Positions 1 to 8,533 are shown, numbered from the stretch's first letter. The stretch is DNA of 25,951 bases from Vulcanimicrobiota bacterium (GCA_013043945.1 JABEUW010000194.1:1-25951); one strand, 5' to 3'. Numbers and translations: made by a program. Notes: a model not told the origin generated them from the letters alone.

Positions 1-358
1 GCACGATCTGGAGAGGGCGGAGGATCGCCTCGATCCAGCGCGGGGTTCGCCAGCCGAGCTCGGTCGTATGGCGCCACCAAACGTGGAGTTGCCCGAGGAG
101 GAGCCCCAGGAGCGCCCCTTGCCACGAAAGACGGGCGACCGCCGCCGCCACGATGAGGTAGGGGAGCGCTCCGAGGATGCCGTCGAGCAGGATCGCGGGG
201 TCGCGCGAGAGGACGGCGTGATCCCAATAGGAACGACGACGGTCGTGATGAGTGCGAAGGTGTAACGTGAACCAGAGATGCTGCGGCACGTGGTAAAAGA
301 AAGTCGAGCCGAGATCCCCGACAACGAGGACGATCAGTAATGCGCCAACGACGTGCAT
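1..358 (-). CDS. Fatty-acid hydroxylase / sterol-desaturase-like membrane protein, C-terminus beyond left edge
   Basis: Reading the minus strand from an ATG at 358 gives 119 codons without a stop up to the window edge. The protein is hydrophobic and carries spaced histidine boxes: HVPQH (residues 23-27), HLRTHH (33-38) and HVWWRH (92-97). These HX3H, HX3HH and HX4H clusters are typical of the di-iron fatty-acid hydroxylase/sterol desaturase superfamily, integral membrane enzymes that hydroxylate or desaturate lipids. A further HXXHH box would be expected in the missing C-terminal part. An AAGGGA ribosome-binding site lies 8 nt before the start. The first 19 bp overlap, head to head, the start of the transglycosylase gene on the other strand. 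The family call is inferred from motifs and the substrate is unknown. Confidence 0.62.
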   Translation of the reverse strand, partial: MHVVGALLIVLVVGDLGSTFFYHVPQHLWFTLHLRTHHDRRRSYWDHAVLSRDPAILLDGILGALPYLIVAAAVARLSWQGALLGLLLGQLHVWWRHTTELGWRTPRWIEAILRPLQIV

Positions 359-1074
359 GGTTGCGTTCCCTTCTCCCTCGAGCGATGCCGATCTCGTTGG
401 CGATGTTGTGCGCTTGCAGTGCGTTCTCCCTGCAAAAACATACGATCGTCAAACGAAACTCGCGCTTCGATAACGCTTTAGTTAACGCTACCTTAAGTTG
501 GCCACAGCATCGTTTGCTCGACGCTTTTGCCGGCGGCGATTTCGTGCGCGGCGGCGGAATTGCTCGCGACGACGCTCGCGCAATCGCGCGTGCGATCCTC
601 GCCGATAATCCGCGTATCGACACCGCATTCGCCATCTATCTCGCAATCGTTACCGAACGGGCGGCGCGTGAGAATGGTTTGTCGCCGCTCTTTTTTGCTG
701 CGACCCTGCTCCAAGAATCCGCATATAACCCCTACGCGCTTTCGTCATCTGGTGCGATCGGTATCGGACAATTTATGCCCGGAACCGCCGCCATGCTCGG
801 GCTCGATCCATTCGATCCCTATGCATCGATCGTGGCCTCGGCGCATCTCATCGGCGGATACGTTGCGAGCTACCGCAACGAAAGCAACGGGAGCTTGCAC
901 GGCACTCCATATGCGCTTGCCTTGGCTGCATATAACGCCGGGCCCGGAGCGGTGAGCGCCTATCGCGGCGTGCCGCCCTTCGCGGAGACCGTGCAATACA
1001 TCGCGTTGATTCGCTATCGATGGGACAAAATGCGTGCGCACGAAGGGCTCGGGCGGATTCTCTTGCGTTTATAG
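340..1074 (+). CDS. Lytic transglycosylase with SLT domain
   Basis: A 244-residue exported protein. The N-terminus has a basic stretch followed by a hydrophobic segment (about residues 16-30) ending in LCAC, so it may be a signal peptide or a weak lipobox. Residues about 95-225 form a Slt/goose-lysozyme-like domain: catalytic Glu126 in LLQESAYNP, then GAIGIGQFMPGTA (139-150) and AAYNAGPGAV (196-205), the three standard SLT motifs. Such enzymes cleave the MurNAc-GlcNAc bond of peptidoglycan with formation of anhydro-MurNAc, in the periplasm. The start at 340 is chosen because GAGGA (326-330) lies 9 nt upstream; a later ATG at 385 has no such site. The amino-acid permease gene follows after 15 bp, so the two may be co-transcribed. 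Confidence 0.88.
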   Translation: MRQRRAWLRSLLPRAMPISLAMLCACSAFSLQKHTIVKRNSRFDNALVNATLSWPQHRLLDAFAGGDFVRGGGIARDDARAIARAILADNPRIDTAFAIYLAIVTERAARENGLSPLFFAATLLQESAYNPYALSSSGAIGIGQFMPGTAAMLGLDPFDPYASIVASAHLIGGYVASYRNESNGSLHGTPYALALAAYNAGPGAVSAYRGVPPFAETVQYIALIRYRWDKMRAHEGLGRILLRL

Positions 1075-1089
1075 AGAAGCGCGACGACG

Positions 1090-2493
1090 ATGAGTCGGTT
1101 CCGTCAATTGCTCGCGCGACAACCGATCGCGCGCGATTCCGTTCAGAGCGATGGGCCGACGCTCCGTCGGGCGTTAGGTTGGCCTGCACTCACCGCAATC
1201 GGTCTGGGGACGATGCTCGGCGGAATATTTCCGACGATCGGTGCGGGCGCGCACGTCGCCGGGCCGGCGGTTATTCTCGCCTATCTTTTTTCGGGGCTCG
1301 TCAGCCTCTGCGTCGCGCTCTGTTATGCGGAGTTCGCATCGATGGTGCCGATCGCCGGAAGCGCGTATACCTACGCGTACGCGACCCTCGGGGAGTTTGT
1401 GGCCTGGGTGATCGGCTGGGATCTCATCCTCGAATACGGGCTCTCCGTTGCGCCGACTGCATCGTCGTGGTCGCAATATGCCGAGCACCTGCTCGCAAAA
1501 ATCGGCGTCGTCGTGCCGATGTGGGCGCGCGAGGCAAATATGTTTACGGTGCATCCCCAGATAGATCTTATCGCGGCGCTCATTACGTTGGCGGTCGCCG
1601 TGCTGGTGGCGATCGGCATCCGCGAGTCGGCGCACGTCAACGGCGCGTTGGTGATCTTCCAGGTGCTCTCGATGCTGGTCTTTCTCGCCGTCGTGTTGCC
1701 GGGAGTGCACGCAGCGAATCTCACCCCGTTCGCACCGCACGGATGGCACGGAATCGTGGCGAGTACGGCGTTGGTCTTCTACGCCTACATCGGCTTCGAT
1801 ACCGTAACGGTGGCTTCGGAAGAAGCGCGCGAACCGAAGCGTCACGTTCCGATCGGTATTTTGCTTGCGCTCGCGATCGGGGGGCTGCTCTACGTGGCCA
1901 TCGCCTATGCGACCGTCGGCGCGATACCCTATGGGCGGCTCTCCGATGGTGCGGCGATGCTCGATGCTCTCGGGAACGTCTCGCGCAATAACGTTTTCTA
2001 CATTATCGTCGCCCTCGGCGGCGTCGCCGGCAACACGACGGTGATGCTCACCTCGTTGCTCGGGCAGATTCGTATTTTTTACGTGATGGCGCGCGACCGT
2101 ATGTTGCCGCCGGGCGTCGCGCGTATCCACCCGGTCTTTCGTACCCCGGCGCGTATGACGATCGTCACCGGCGTAATCGTTGCTGTTCTCGCGGGAGCGC
2201 TGCCGCTCTCGACCTTGCTCGACTTCGTCAATATCGGGACGCTCACTGCGTTTGCAATCGTGTGCGCCGGCGTCTTCGTGCTGCGAATCGTCGAACCCGG
2301 CGCTCCGCGGCCCTTTCGTGCCCCGCTCGCGCCGCTCTTCACGATTTTGGGCGCGCTCGGGTGCATCTATCTCATCACCGGCCTCTCTTTGCCGACCTGG
2401 TTGCGATTTGCGGCGTGGTTCGTGGTAGGGCTCGCCGTGTATTTCCTCTATGGTTTTCATCGCTCGCTGCTGCGCCCGGAAGCAAAGCCATGA
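1090..2493 (+). CDS. APC-superfamily amino-acid permease (cationic-amino-acid-transporter type)
   Basis: A 467-residue, strongly hydrophobic protein of the length and pattern expected for a 12-helix APC permease of the inner membrane. Recognisable family segments are GLGTMLGGIF near the first helix (the usual place of the G-rich unwound substrate site), YAEFASMVPIAGSAYTY, and the cytoplasmic SEEAREPKRHVPIGI loop that matches the E-x-K-N-P-x-R-x-I-P-x-G-I signature of YfnA/CAT transporters. The substrate cannot be read from the sequence. The stop codon overlaps the egtD start by four bases (ATGA), so the two genes are probably translationally coupled, which makes import of histidine or a related amino acid an attractive but unproven role. 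Confidence 0.88.
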   Translation: MSRFRQLLARQPIARDSVQSDGPTLRRALGWPALTAIGLGTMLGGIFPTIGAGAHVAGPAVILAYLFSGLVSLCVALCYAEFASMVPIAGSAYTYAYATLGEFVAWVIGWDLILEYGLSVAPTASSWSQYAEHLLAKIGVVVPMWAREANMFTVHPQIDLIAALITLAVAVLVAIGIRESAHVNGALVIFQVLSMLVFLAVVLPGVHAANLTPFAPHGWHGIVASTALVFYAYIGFDTVTVASEEAREPKRHVPIGILLALAIGGLLYVAIAYATVGAIPYGRLSDGAAMLDALGNVSRNNVFYIIVALGGVAGNTTVMLTSLLGQIRIFYVMARDRMLPPGVARIHPVFRTPARMTIVTGVIVAVLAGALPLSTLLDFVNIGTLTAFAIVCAGVFVLRIVEPGAPRPFRAPLAPLFTILGALGCIYLITGLSLPTWLRFAAWFVVGLAVYFLYGFHRSLLRPEAKP

Positions 2494-3497
2494 ACGTCGC
2501 CGATTTCGGGGATCGTTATCGCGAGCGCATTTGGGAAACGCATATTGCCGAGGATTTCGAACGCGATATCGTCGCGGGATTTGCAGCGACACGAAAATCG
2601 ATTCCCTCAAAATATCTCTACGACGCGTTGGGCTCGGCGCTCTTCGAGGCAATCGTGTTGCTTCCGGAGTACGACTTGCCGAGGCGCGAGAGTGAGCTTT
2701 TGGAACGATATGTCCGCGAAATCGTCGAGCGCACCCAAGGCCGACTTCGGTTGCTGGAATTGGGGAGCGGCAGCTCTCAGAAGACGCGAACGCTCATCGA
2801 GGCGGCGATCGAGCGATATGGCGCGGTCGAATATACGGCGGTCGATATCTCGCTCGATGCGGTGCGCAATGCCGCGGTGCAGTTGCTTGACCGCTATCCG
2901 GATGTATCGGTGCGTGCGCTCGTCGGAGACTACTTTCAGGTGCTCGGTGAAGTCACCCCCCAGCCGTCAACGCTCGCGCTGTGTTTAGGATCGAACTTGG
3001 GAAACTATCCCGGCGAACGCGGCGTCGAATTTCTTCGCGCCGTCCGCGGAGCGATCGCCCCCTCCGATATGCTGTTGCTCGGCGTCGACTTACGAAAAGA
3101 TCGCGCACTCATGGAGCGCGCGTATAACGACGCCATCGGGGTTACGGCGGCGTTCTCCAAAAACGTTCTCGCACGAGTCAATCGCGATCTTGGTGCGGAG
3201 ATCGATATCGGAAACTTCGAACATTCATCGGTATTCGACGAACGCACCGGGAGCATCGAATCCTATCTCGTCGCCATTCGCGCCGCCTCCTATTCGCTCG
3301 GGGGCGCTCGAAAGGCGGTGCGGTTTGCGGTAGGCGAACGCATCCATATCGAATCCTCGCATAAATTCACCCGTGACGAGCTGCGAGTGCTTGCCGACGA
3401 GTGCGGTTTTGTGGAGCGGGGATTTTTTACCGACGAAGAGGCCGCATTTGCACTCGTTCTTTTGGAACGCGGCGAAAACGCAACGAAAAAGTTATAA
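2490..3497 (+). CDS. egtD: L-histidine N-alpha-methyltransferase EgtD
   Basis: 335 residues, close to the usual EgtD length (about 320). EgtD transfers three methyl groups from SAM to the amino group of histidine and makes hercynine, the first step of ergothioneine synthesis. Family landmarks in order: SKYLYDALGSALFEAI (40-55), LLPEYDLPRRE (58-68), SAM-binding LELGSGSSQKTR (89-100) with acidic D119, LCLGSNLGNYPGE (164-176), VDLRKD (199-204), YNDAIGVTAAFSKN (212-225), IDIGNFEHSS (238-247) and IHIESSHKFT (285-294). E288 and S290 match, by spacing, the Glu/Ser pair that contacts the histidine substrate in characterised EgtD. The ATG at 2490 is chosen over longer in-frame readings because it forms an ATGA overlap with the permease stop and places the family motifs correctly. 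No egtB, egtC or egtE is in the window. It ends convergently, overlapping the ABC permease gene by 6 bp. Confidence 0.93.
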   Translation: MNVADFGDRYRERIWETHIAEDFERDIVAGFAATRKSIPSKYLYDALGSALFEAIVLLPEYDLPRRESELLERYVREIVERTQGRLRLLELGSGSSQKTRTLIEAAIERYGAVEYTAVDISLDAVRNAAVQLLDRYPDVSVRALVGDYFQVLGEVTPQPSTLALCLGSNLGNYPGERGVEFLRAVRGAIAPSDMLLLGVDLRKDRALMERAYNDAIGVTAAFSKNVLARVNRDLGAEIDIGNFEHSSVFDERTGSIESYLVAIRAASYSLGGARKAVRFAVGERIHIESSHKFTRDELRVLADECGFVERGFFTDEEAAFALVLLERGENATKKL

Positions 3498-4076
3498 CCG
3501 TTGCGTTCGGAACTCAAGCGCGCGAAATACGAACTCGCCGAGCAGCGCGAGAGCGACGACGCCGAGCGCTCCCTCGACGAGCATCGTACGATTCTGTAAC
3601 GCAAATCCCGTAAACACGATCGATCCGAGCCCACCTCCGCCGACGTAGCCTCCGAGAGTGGCCAGCGCGATACTGCCGAGCGTGGCGATGCGCAGCCCGG
3701 AGAGGATCGCCGGCATCGCGAGCGGTAGCTCGATGCGTAATCGGCGTCTCCAAGCAGGCAATCCCAATGCCGCGGCGACCTCGCGTTGCTCTGCCGGGAT
3801 CGCGCGAATGCCGACGACCGTACTGCGAAAGATCGCGTAGAGCGCGTATGCGACGAGTGCGATCTCAACGCTCGTGTCTCCGAGCCCGACGAAGCGCACG
3901 AGAACCGCGAGGAGCGCGAGCGAGGGAACGGTATAGAGTGCTCCCAGCAGAGCGGAGAGCGGGCGCTCGAACTTCGGGCGTTCGGCGAGTGCGAGCGCCG
4001 AGGGAACGGCGATAGCAGCGGCAATCGCCACGGCGACGGCGCAGAGGAGAATATGCGCGAGGATCGCGGAGATCAC
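3492..4076 (-). CDS. OpuC-type ABC importer, second permease subunit
   Basis: 194 residues with about five or six hydrophobic helices, the size of OpuCB/OpuCD/YehW-type permeases for glycine betaine, carnitine, choline and related osmolytes. The EAA-type loop that docks to the ATPase is visible as EVAAALGLPAWRRRLRIELP with the downstream conserved AILSGLRIA, and the family glycine cluster LGGYVGGGGLG lies about 140-150. The start is GTG at 4076, overlapping the ATPase stop by four bases. It is the last gene of the four-gene importer operon and meets egtD tail to tail with a 6-bp overlap. It should pair with the other permease (5736-6335) as a heterodimer in the inner membrane. Confidence 0.87.
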   Translation of the reverse strand: MISAILAHILLCAVAVAIAAAIAVPSALALAERPKFERPLSALLGALYTVPSLALLAVLVRFVGLGDTSVEIALVAYALYAIFRSTVVGIRAIPAEQREVAAALGLPAWRRRLRIELPLAMPAILSGLRIATLGSIALATLGGYVGGGGLGSIVFTGFALQNRTMLVEGALGVVALALLGEFVFRALEFRTQRL

Positions 4077-4870
4077 GCTCGCCTTTCGCGTTCGTCGAGG
4101 CGCGCGCGACGGTAGCGATGCAGCAGCTCGTCGCCACAGAGCAATTCGGCGGTGAATGCGTCGGGCGGGTTCTCGAGCAAAGCGCGTGGAGTCCCGATCG
4201 CTTGCAAACGTCCATCGTGCATGACGGCGATTCGATTGCCTAAGAGGAGCGCTTCATCGACGTCGTGCGTCACGAAGAGCGTCGTGGTGCGAGCCTCGCG
4301 CAAAACGGCGAGCAGTTCCTCCTGGAGCTGCGGGCGCAAGATCGGGTCGACGGCGCCGAATGGCTCGTCGAGCAGAAGCAGGCGGGGGTATGCGACGAGC
4401 GCGCGAGCGATTCCGACGCGCTGCGCTTGCCCGCCGGAGAGTTCGCGCGGGCGTCGGCTGCGATAGATCGTCGGTTCGAGGCGTACTGCAGCGAGCAACG
4501 CGTCGATGCGTGCGTTCGTTCGCTCGCGCGGCCAACCGAGCGTCTCGGGAACGAGCGAAAGATTTTCAGCGACGCTGAGATGCGCGAAGAGGCCGACGCC
4601 CTGAATCGCGTAGCCGATGCTTCGACGCAACGCGCCGAGCTCGAACTCGCGAATCTCGCGCCCGTCGATGCTGACGCTTCCTTCGCCGAGATCGACGAGG
4701 CGGTTGACGCAGCGTAGCAGGGTGCTTTTCCCCGATCCCGATGCGCCGACGATCGCGAGCAACTCTCCGGCCGCGACCTGAAGCGTGAGATTTTCGAGGG
4801 CGGGCGCGGCGCTACCGGGGAAGCGCACCGACGCACGATCGAACGCGACCGAGTATGGTGAATCGCTCAT
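4073..4870 (-). CDS. OpuC-type ABC importer, ATP-binding subunit
   Basis: 265 residues. Walker A is GASGSGKST, the Q-loop region reads IGYAIQGVGLFAHLSVAENL as in OpuCA/ProV-type ATPases, the signature is LSGGQ, Walker B is LLLLDEPFGAVD and the switch histidine is in FVTHD. The C-terminus ends shortly after the ABC core, so the CBS pair that senses ionic strength in OpuA and OpuCA is absent; activation by osmotic strength through CBS domains is therefore not expected. The ATG at 4870 overlaps the stop of the binding-protein gene by four bases; a longer in-frame reading upstream would run through that gene and is not supported. It energises import by the two flanking permeases. Confidence 0.9.
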   Translation of the reverse strand: MSDSPYSVAFDRASVRFPGSAAPALENLTLQVAAGELLAIVGASGSGKSTLLRCVNRLVDLGEGSVSIDGREIREFELGALRRSIGYAIQGVGLFAHLSVAENLSLVPETLGWPRERTNARIDALLAAVRLEPTIYRSRRPRELSGGQAQRVGIARALVAYPRLLLLDEPFGAVDPILRPQLQEELLAVLREARTTTLFVTHDVDEALLLGNRIAVMHDGRLQAIGTPRALLENPPDAFTAELLCGDELLHRYRRARLDERERRA

Positions 4871-5736
4871 CGATTCGCGTGGAGAAATGCGCGCGCGACC
4901 GCCGCCGGCGTTGCTTGCTCGGATGCGACGCGTTCGTTCATCGAAGAAACCGCTTGCGTTGAGAGCCGAGCCGAGAGTGCGTCGAGCGTCTCGCGCAGTT
5001 TGGGGAAGTGCAGGAGCGTCGCTTCGCGGACGACCGGTGCGGCGTGATAGGCCGGCCAGAAGTGACGATCGTCGCGTAAGATGACGAGCCCCTGCGCCGC
5101 GATCGTACCGTCGGTGGTAAAAGCCGTTGCGACGTCGGCTTTGCCGGAAAGAAGTGCTTCGTACTTTAGAGCGATGTCGTACGTGCGAACCGACGCGAAG
5201 TGAAAGCCTCCATAGAATCGCTGTAATCCCGGCAACCCATCGGGGCGAGCGAGGAATTCCTGTATCGTGGCCAGGCGCAGCTGCGAAGCGAGCCGCGAGC
5301 ACTCCGAGAGCGTGGCGAGGTGCAGGCGCTTGGAGATCGCTCGCGTCGTCGCTAGGGCTTGCGAATCGTTCATCGGTGCGGGCGTCAACCAGGTTGCACG
5401 ATAGCGAGCTTGGAACGTGCTTCGAAGCAGCGCGAGAATCGCCGACCCGTCGCTCATCGGAGCGTGGTGCAGCACGTCGATGAGTGCGGTGCCCGTGTAT
5501 TCGGGATAGCAATCGATATCGCCGCGCTCCAGCGCTGCCAAGGCGATCTGCGTCGAACCGAGATCGAACCGGCGCTCGACCGAGATGCCGACGCCCTCGA
5601 GCGCTTGCGCGTAGAGTTCGGCAAGCAGGATCGATTCGGCGAAGTTCTTCGATCCGACGCGCACCGAACGTGCGGGCGAACAGCGAGCGAGCGCGAGCGC
5701 GCCGCCGATCGTCGCGAGAGCGGTTGCGCGACGCAT
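4867..5736 (-). CDS. OpuCC/EgtU/ProX-type substrate-binding protein for quaternary-amine compounds
   Basis: 289 residues of the OpuAC family. After an N-terminal hydrophobic export segment (about residues 3-18) come VGSKNFAESILLAEL (27-41), DCYPEYTGTAL, which is the classic osmolyte-binding motif with an aromatic residue for the cation, and FTTDGTIAAQGLVILRDD near residue 200, the second ligand-binding strand of the family. These proteins bind trimethylammonium ligands such as glycine betaine, choline, carnitine or ergothioneine in an aromatic cage. The possible lipobox is LARC, with Arg at -1, which is atypical; it may be a lipoprotein with a poor site or be released to the periplasm. The gene overlaps its neighbours on both sides by four bases. 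The exact ligand cannot be decided by eye. Confidence 0.87.
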   Translation of the reverse strand: MRRATALATIGGALALARCSPARSVRVGSKNFAESILLAELYAQALEGVGISVERRFDLGSTQIALAALERGDIDCYPEYTGTALIDVLHHAPMSDGSAILALLRSTFQARYRATWLTPAPMNDSQALATTRAISKRLHLATLSECSRLASQLRLATIQEFLARPDGLPGLQRFYGGFHFASVRTYDIALKYEALLSGKADVATAFTTDGTIAAQGLVILRDDRHFWPAYHAAPVVREATLLHFPKLRETLDALSARLSTQAVSSMNERVASEQATPAAVARAFLHANR

Positions 5737-6335
5737 CAGGTGTGCGCCTCGGCGCTACGAGCGAGCAGCGAGAGCAGTGCGTCGACGGCGAAAGCGAGCA
5801 CGGCGACCGTGCCTGCCGTCAACAGTAATAGGGTTTCGTTCCCCGTCTGCAGACCTCGGACGATGCCGTCGCCGAGCCCGCCTCCGCCGATAAATGTAGC
5901 GAGCGTTGCGCTCGCGATGCACTCCACGCCGGCGGTTCGGAGCCCGGCGAGCGCGAGCGGCGTTGTCGCCGGAACCTCGACGCGAAGAAAGCGCGTGCGC
6001 GCGCCGAGGCCGAGAGCGTCGGCGACCTCTCGCTGCGCCGCCGATAGGGAGCGCATTCCGGCGTCGACTGAGATCGCGATTGGGGGCAACGCGAGGAGTG
6101 CGAGCGCGAGGATCGCGGGCAGGCGCCCGACGCCGAGCCAGGGGAGCAGCAAGGCAAGCACGGCGATCGTGGGCAGGCTACGGGCGATGCCGACCCCGCC
6201 GAGCGTCGCGGCGCGCACGAAACGTGTTTTCGCCGTCAGGAGCGCAAGCGGTACCCCCACCGCGATTGCGATTGCGAGCGCCGCCCCGGCGATTTCGAGG
6301 TGCGTACCCGCCTCTGCGAGCAAATCGGAGAGCAT
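5736..6335 (-). CDS. OpuC-type ABC importer, first permease subunit
   Basis: 199 residues, integral membrane protein of the BPD_transp_1 family. The segment ARSLPTIAVLALLLP, the ATPase-docking EAA loop EVADALGLGARTRFLRVEVP and the following FIGGGGLGDGIVRGL are all typical of OpuCB/OpuCD/YehY. It opens the four-gene importer operon and its stop overlaps the binding-protein ATG by four bases. The promoter should lie in the 44 bp between this start and the divergent polyphosphate kinase start, a very small space for two promoters. No clear Shine-Dalgarno sequence precedes the ATG. Confidence 0.87.
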   Translation of the reverse strand: MLSDLLAEAGTHLEIAGAALAIAIAVGVPLALLTAKTRFVRAATLGGVGIARSLPTIAVLALLLPWLGVGRLPAILALALLALPPIAISVDAGMRSLSAAQREVADALGLGARTRFLRVEVPATTPLALAGLRTAGVECIASATLATFIGGGGLGDGIVRGLQTGNETLLLLTAGTVAVLAFAVDALLSLLARSAEAHT

Positions 6336-6379
6336 CGAGGCTAGAGTTTCGCTCGCGCTCGGCGAATCCCGCGAAAACG

Positions 6380-8488
6380 ATGCTCCAGCGATTCGAAGCC
6401 GCGGTTCCGCCGCAAAACGCAGAGCGGGGCGATGCCGAGCTCTTTTTCAGCCGCGAGCTATCGTGGCTGGCCTTCAACGAGCGCGTGCTCGAAGAGGCGC
6501 TCGACGAGAAGAACCCGCTCCTCGAACGGTTGAAATTCGTATCGATATTCGGCACGAATCTCGACGAGTTTTTTATGATTCGCGTTGCGGCGATCAAACA
6601 GCAGATCGCCGCCGGCGTCACCACGCGCTCCGACGACGGGCGCCTGCCCGCCGAGCATCTCGCAGCAATCTCCGAGAACATTCGCGAGACGTTGCCGCGA
6701 CAGATGAAGGTGCTGCGCGACGAACTTTTCCCGGCCATCGTCGAAAAAGGCGTGCGGATTCTCGATGTGACCGATCTCGACGACGAGCGTGCCCGAACCG
6801 TGGAGCATGTATTCGACGAACGCATCTTTCCCGTTCTTACGCCGCTCGCGGTCGATAGCGGGCACCCATTCCCGTACATCTCCAATCTATCGCTTTCGTT
6901 GGCGGTCGAACTCGAAGAAGTGACGCCCGAGGGCATCGACGTGCATTTCGCGCGCGTGAAAATACCACCGACGCTCCCGCGATTTATCGAGATTTCGGAG
7001 AGCGCACCGGGTGGACGCAGCTTCGTTCTTATCGAAGATGCGATCGCGCATCATCTCGACGCGTTGTTTCCGGGCATGACCGTTCGCGCCTCATACCTGT
7101 TCCGAGTAACGCGCGATGCCGACCTCGATTTACAAGAGGATGAAGCCGACGATCTGCTGCAAGCGATCGAATCGGAGCTACAGAAACGGCGCTTCGGCGA
7201 GCCCGTGCGTCTGGAAGTCGAACGCGGTATTCCCGAGAACCTGCGCGCGTTTCTTCTCGACGCGCTCGATTTAAGCGAGTCGGATTGCTACGATATCGAT
7301 GGTTTTATGGGGCTCAGCGATTTGATGTCGCTCTACCGTTTGGCGGGGCACGACGAATTGCGCGATCGCCCATTTACGCCGGCGATTCCGGCGCGGTTGC
7401 GAGGCGTTAGCGATCTCTTTGCCGCGATTCGCGAAGGCGATATCTTACTGCATCATCCGTACGATTCGTTCGATCCGGTGGTGCAATTCGTGCAAACTGC
7501 AGCGAACGACGACCGCGTCCTTGCCATAAAAGCGACGCTCTATCGCACCTCGGGCAGCGATTCTCCGATCGTGCGCGCGCTTTTGGAGGCGGCGGAGAAT
7601 GAAAAGCAAGTGGCGGTCGTCATCGAGCTCAAAGCGCGGTTCGACGAAGAGAATAATATCGAATGGGCGCGCCGCCTCGAGCGCGCCGGCGTTCACGTTG
7701 TATACGGTTTTCCGGGGTTAAAAGTTCACGCAAAGGCGTTGTTGGTCGTACGGGAAGACGACGACGGGATCCGACGCTACATGCATTTTGGAACCGGCAA
7801 TTACAACGAGAAGAGCGCGCGCCTCTATACCGACTTTAGCTTATTTACCGCGCGGGCGAGGCTTGGGGCTGATCTCGCACAGATGTTTAACGCACTGACG
7901 GGTTTCGCCAAGGTGACCGATTACGACGAGTTGCTCGTTGCGCCGGTGACGCTACGGCGCGAAATTCTCGCGGCGATCGATCGCGAGACCGAGCATGCGG
8001 AGGCAGGGCGCCCATGCGGAATTCGGGCGAAGCTCAACGCCCTGACCGACAAAGAGGTGGTGCGCGCGCTCTACCGGGCCTCTCAAGCCGGGGTCCCGAT
8101 CGACCTCCTGGTGCGCGGCATGTGCACGCTCCGCCCGGGCGTGCCGGGCTTAAGCGAGAGTATCCGCGTTCGCTCGATCGTCGGGCGTTTTCTCGAACAC
8201 TCCCGCCTCTTCGCCTTCGCCGACGGTGGCGCGCGGAGGCTCTTTATCGGGAGCGCCGATTGGATGGGGCGCAACCTGGATCGCCGGGTCGAGCTCGCCG
8301 TTCCCATCGAGGATCGCGAGATGGCGGCCGAACTGGACGGTTTGCTTGCCTCCGTGCTCTTCGCCGATACCCAACAGTCGCGGGAGCTGCTTCCCGATGG
8401 GAGCTACCAGCGCTTGGCGGCGCGCCCGGGGGCCGGAATCGACGCCCAAAACGAGCTGCTCCGGCGCCGCGAGCGCTTGCTTTCTTAA
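6380..8488 (+). CDS. ppk1: Polyphosphate kinase 1
   Basis: 702 residues, as expected for PPK1 (E. coli 688). It reversibly polymerises the gamma-phosphate of ATP into inorganic polyphosphate. The N-terminal landmark FFSRELSWLAFNERVLEEA begins about residue 23, followed by FGTNLDEFFMIRV. The phospholipase-D-like catalytic half contains His450 in LKVHAKALL and His607 in GRFLEHSRLF. The spacing of 157 equals that between the E. coli catalytic histidines 435 and 592, and HFGTGNYNEKSA, FIGSADWMGRNLDRRVE are also present. The ATG at 6380 is chosen because it leaves the usual short N-terminus; longer in-frame readings run into the divergent importer gene. No obvious ribosome-binding site is visible. 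Confidence 0.95.
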   Translation: MLQRFEAAVPPQNAERGDAELFFSRELSWLAFNERVLEEALDEKNPLLERLKFVSIFGTNLDEFFMIRVAAIKQQIAAGVTTRSDDGRLPAEHLAAISENIRETLPRQMKVLRDELFPAIVEKGVRILDVTDLDDERARTVEHVFDERIFPVLTPLAVDSGHPFPYISNLSLSLAVELEEVTPEGIDVHFARVKIPPTLPRFIEISESAPGGRSFVLIEDAIAHHLDALFPGMTVRASYLFRVTRDADLDLQEDEADDLLQAIESELQKRRFGEPVRLEVERGIPENLRAFLLDALDLSESDCYDIDGFMGLSDLMSLYRLAGHDELRDRPFTPAIPARLRGVSDLFAAIREGDILLHHPYDSFDPVVQFVQTAANDDRVLAIKATLYRTSGSDSPIVRALLEAAENEKQVAVVIELKARFDEENNIEWARRLERAGVHVVYGFPGLKVHAKALLVVREDDDGIRRYMHFGTGNYNEKSARLYTDFSLFTARARLGADLAQMFNALTGFAKVTDYDELLVAPVTLRREILAAIDRETEHAEAGRPCGIRAKLNALTDKEVVRALYRASQAGVPIDLLVRGMCTLRPGVPGLSESIRVRSIVGRFLEHSRLFAFADGGARRLFIGSADWMGRNLDRRVELAVPIEDREMAAELDGLLASVLFADTQQSRELLPDGSYQRLAARPGAGIDAQNELLRRRERLLS

Positions 8489-8533
8489 TCTGCCCCTAAT
8501 CTTATCAGGATACACTCAGCGGTATTCGAGGGC

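Noticed and set aside
68..265. 65-codon plus-strand frame at the left edge
   Set aside because: It is antisense to the hydroxylase-like gene, whose histidine boxes and membrane character make it the real one.
1174..2652. Long minus-strand open frame of 492 codons
   Set aside because: It lies antisense to the well-supported permease and egtD genes and its product is an Arg/Asp-rich low-complexity sequence, typical of a GC-rich shadow frame.
5359..6858. Plus-strand open frame of 499 codons
   Set aside because: It is antisense to the importer genes and out of frame with polyphosphate kinase; the composition is rich in Arg, Ala and Ser without motifs.
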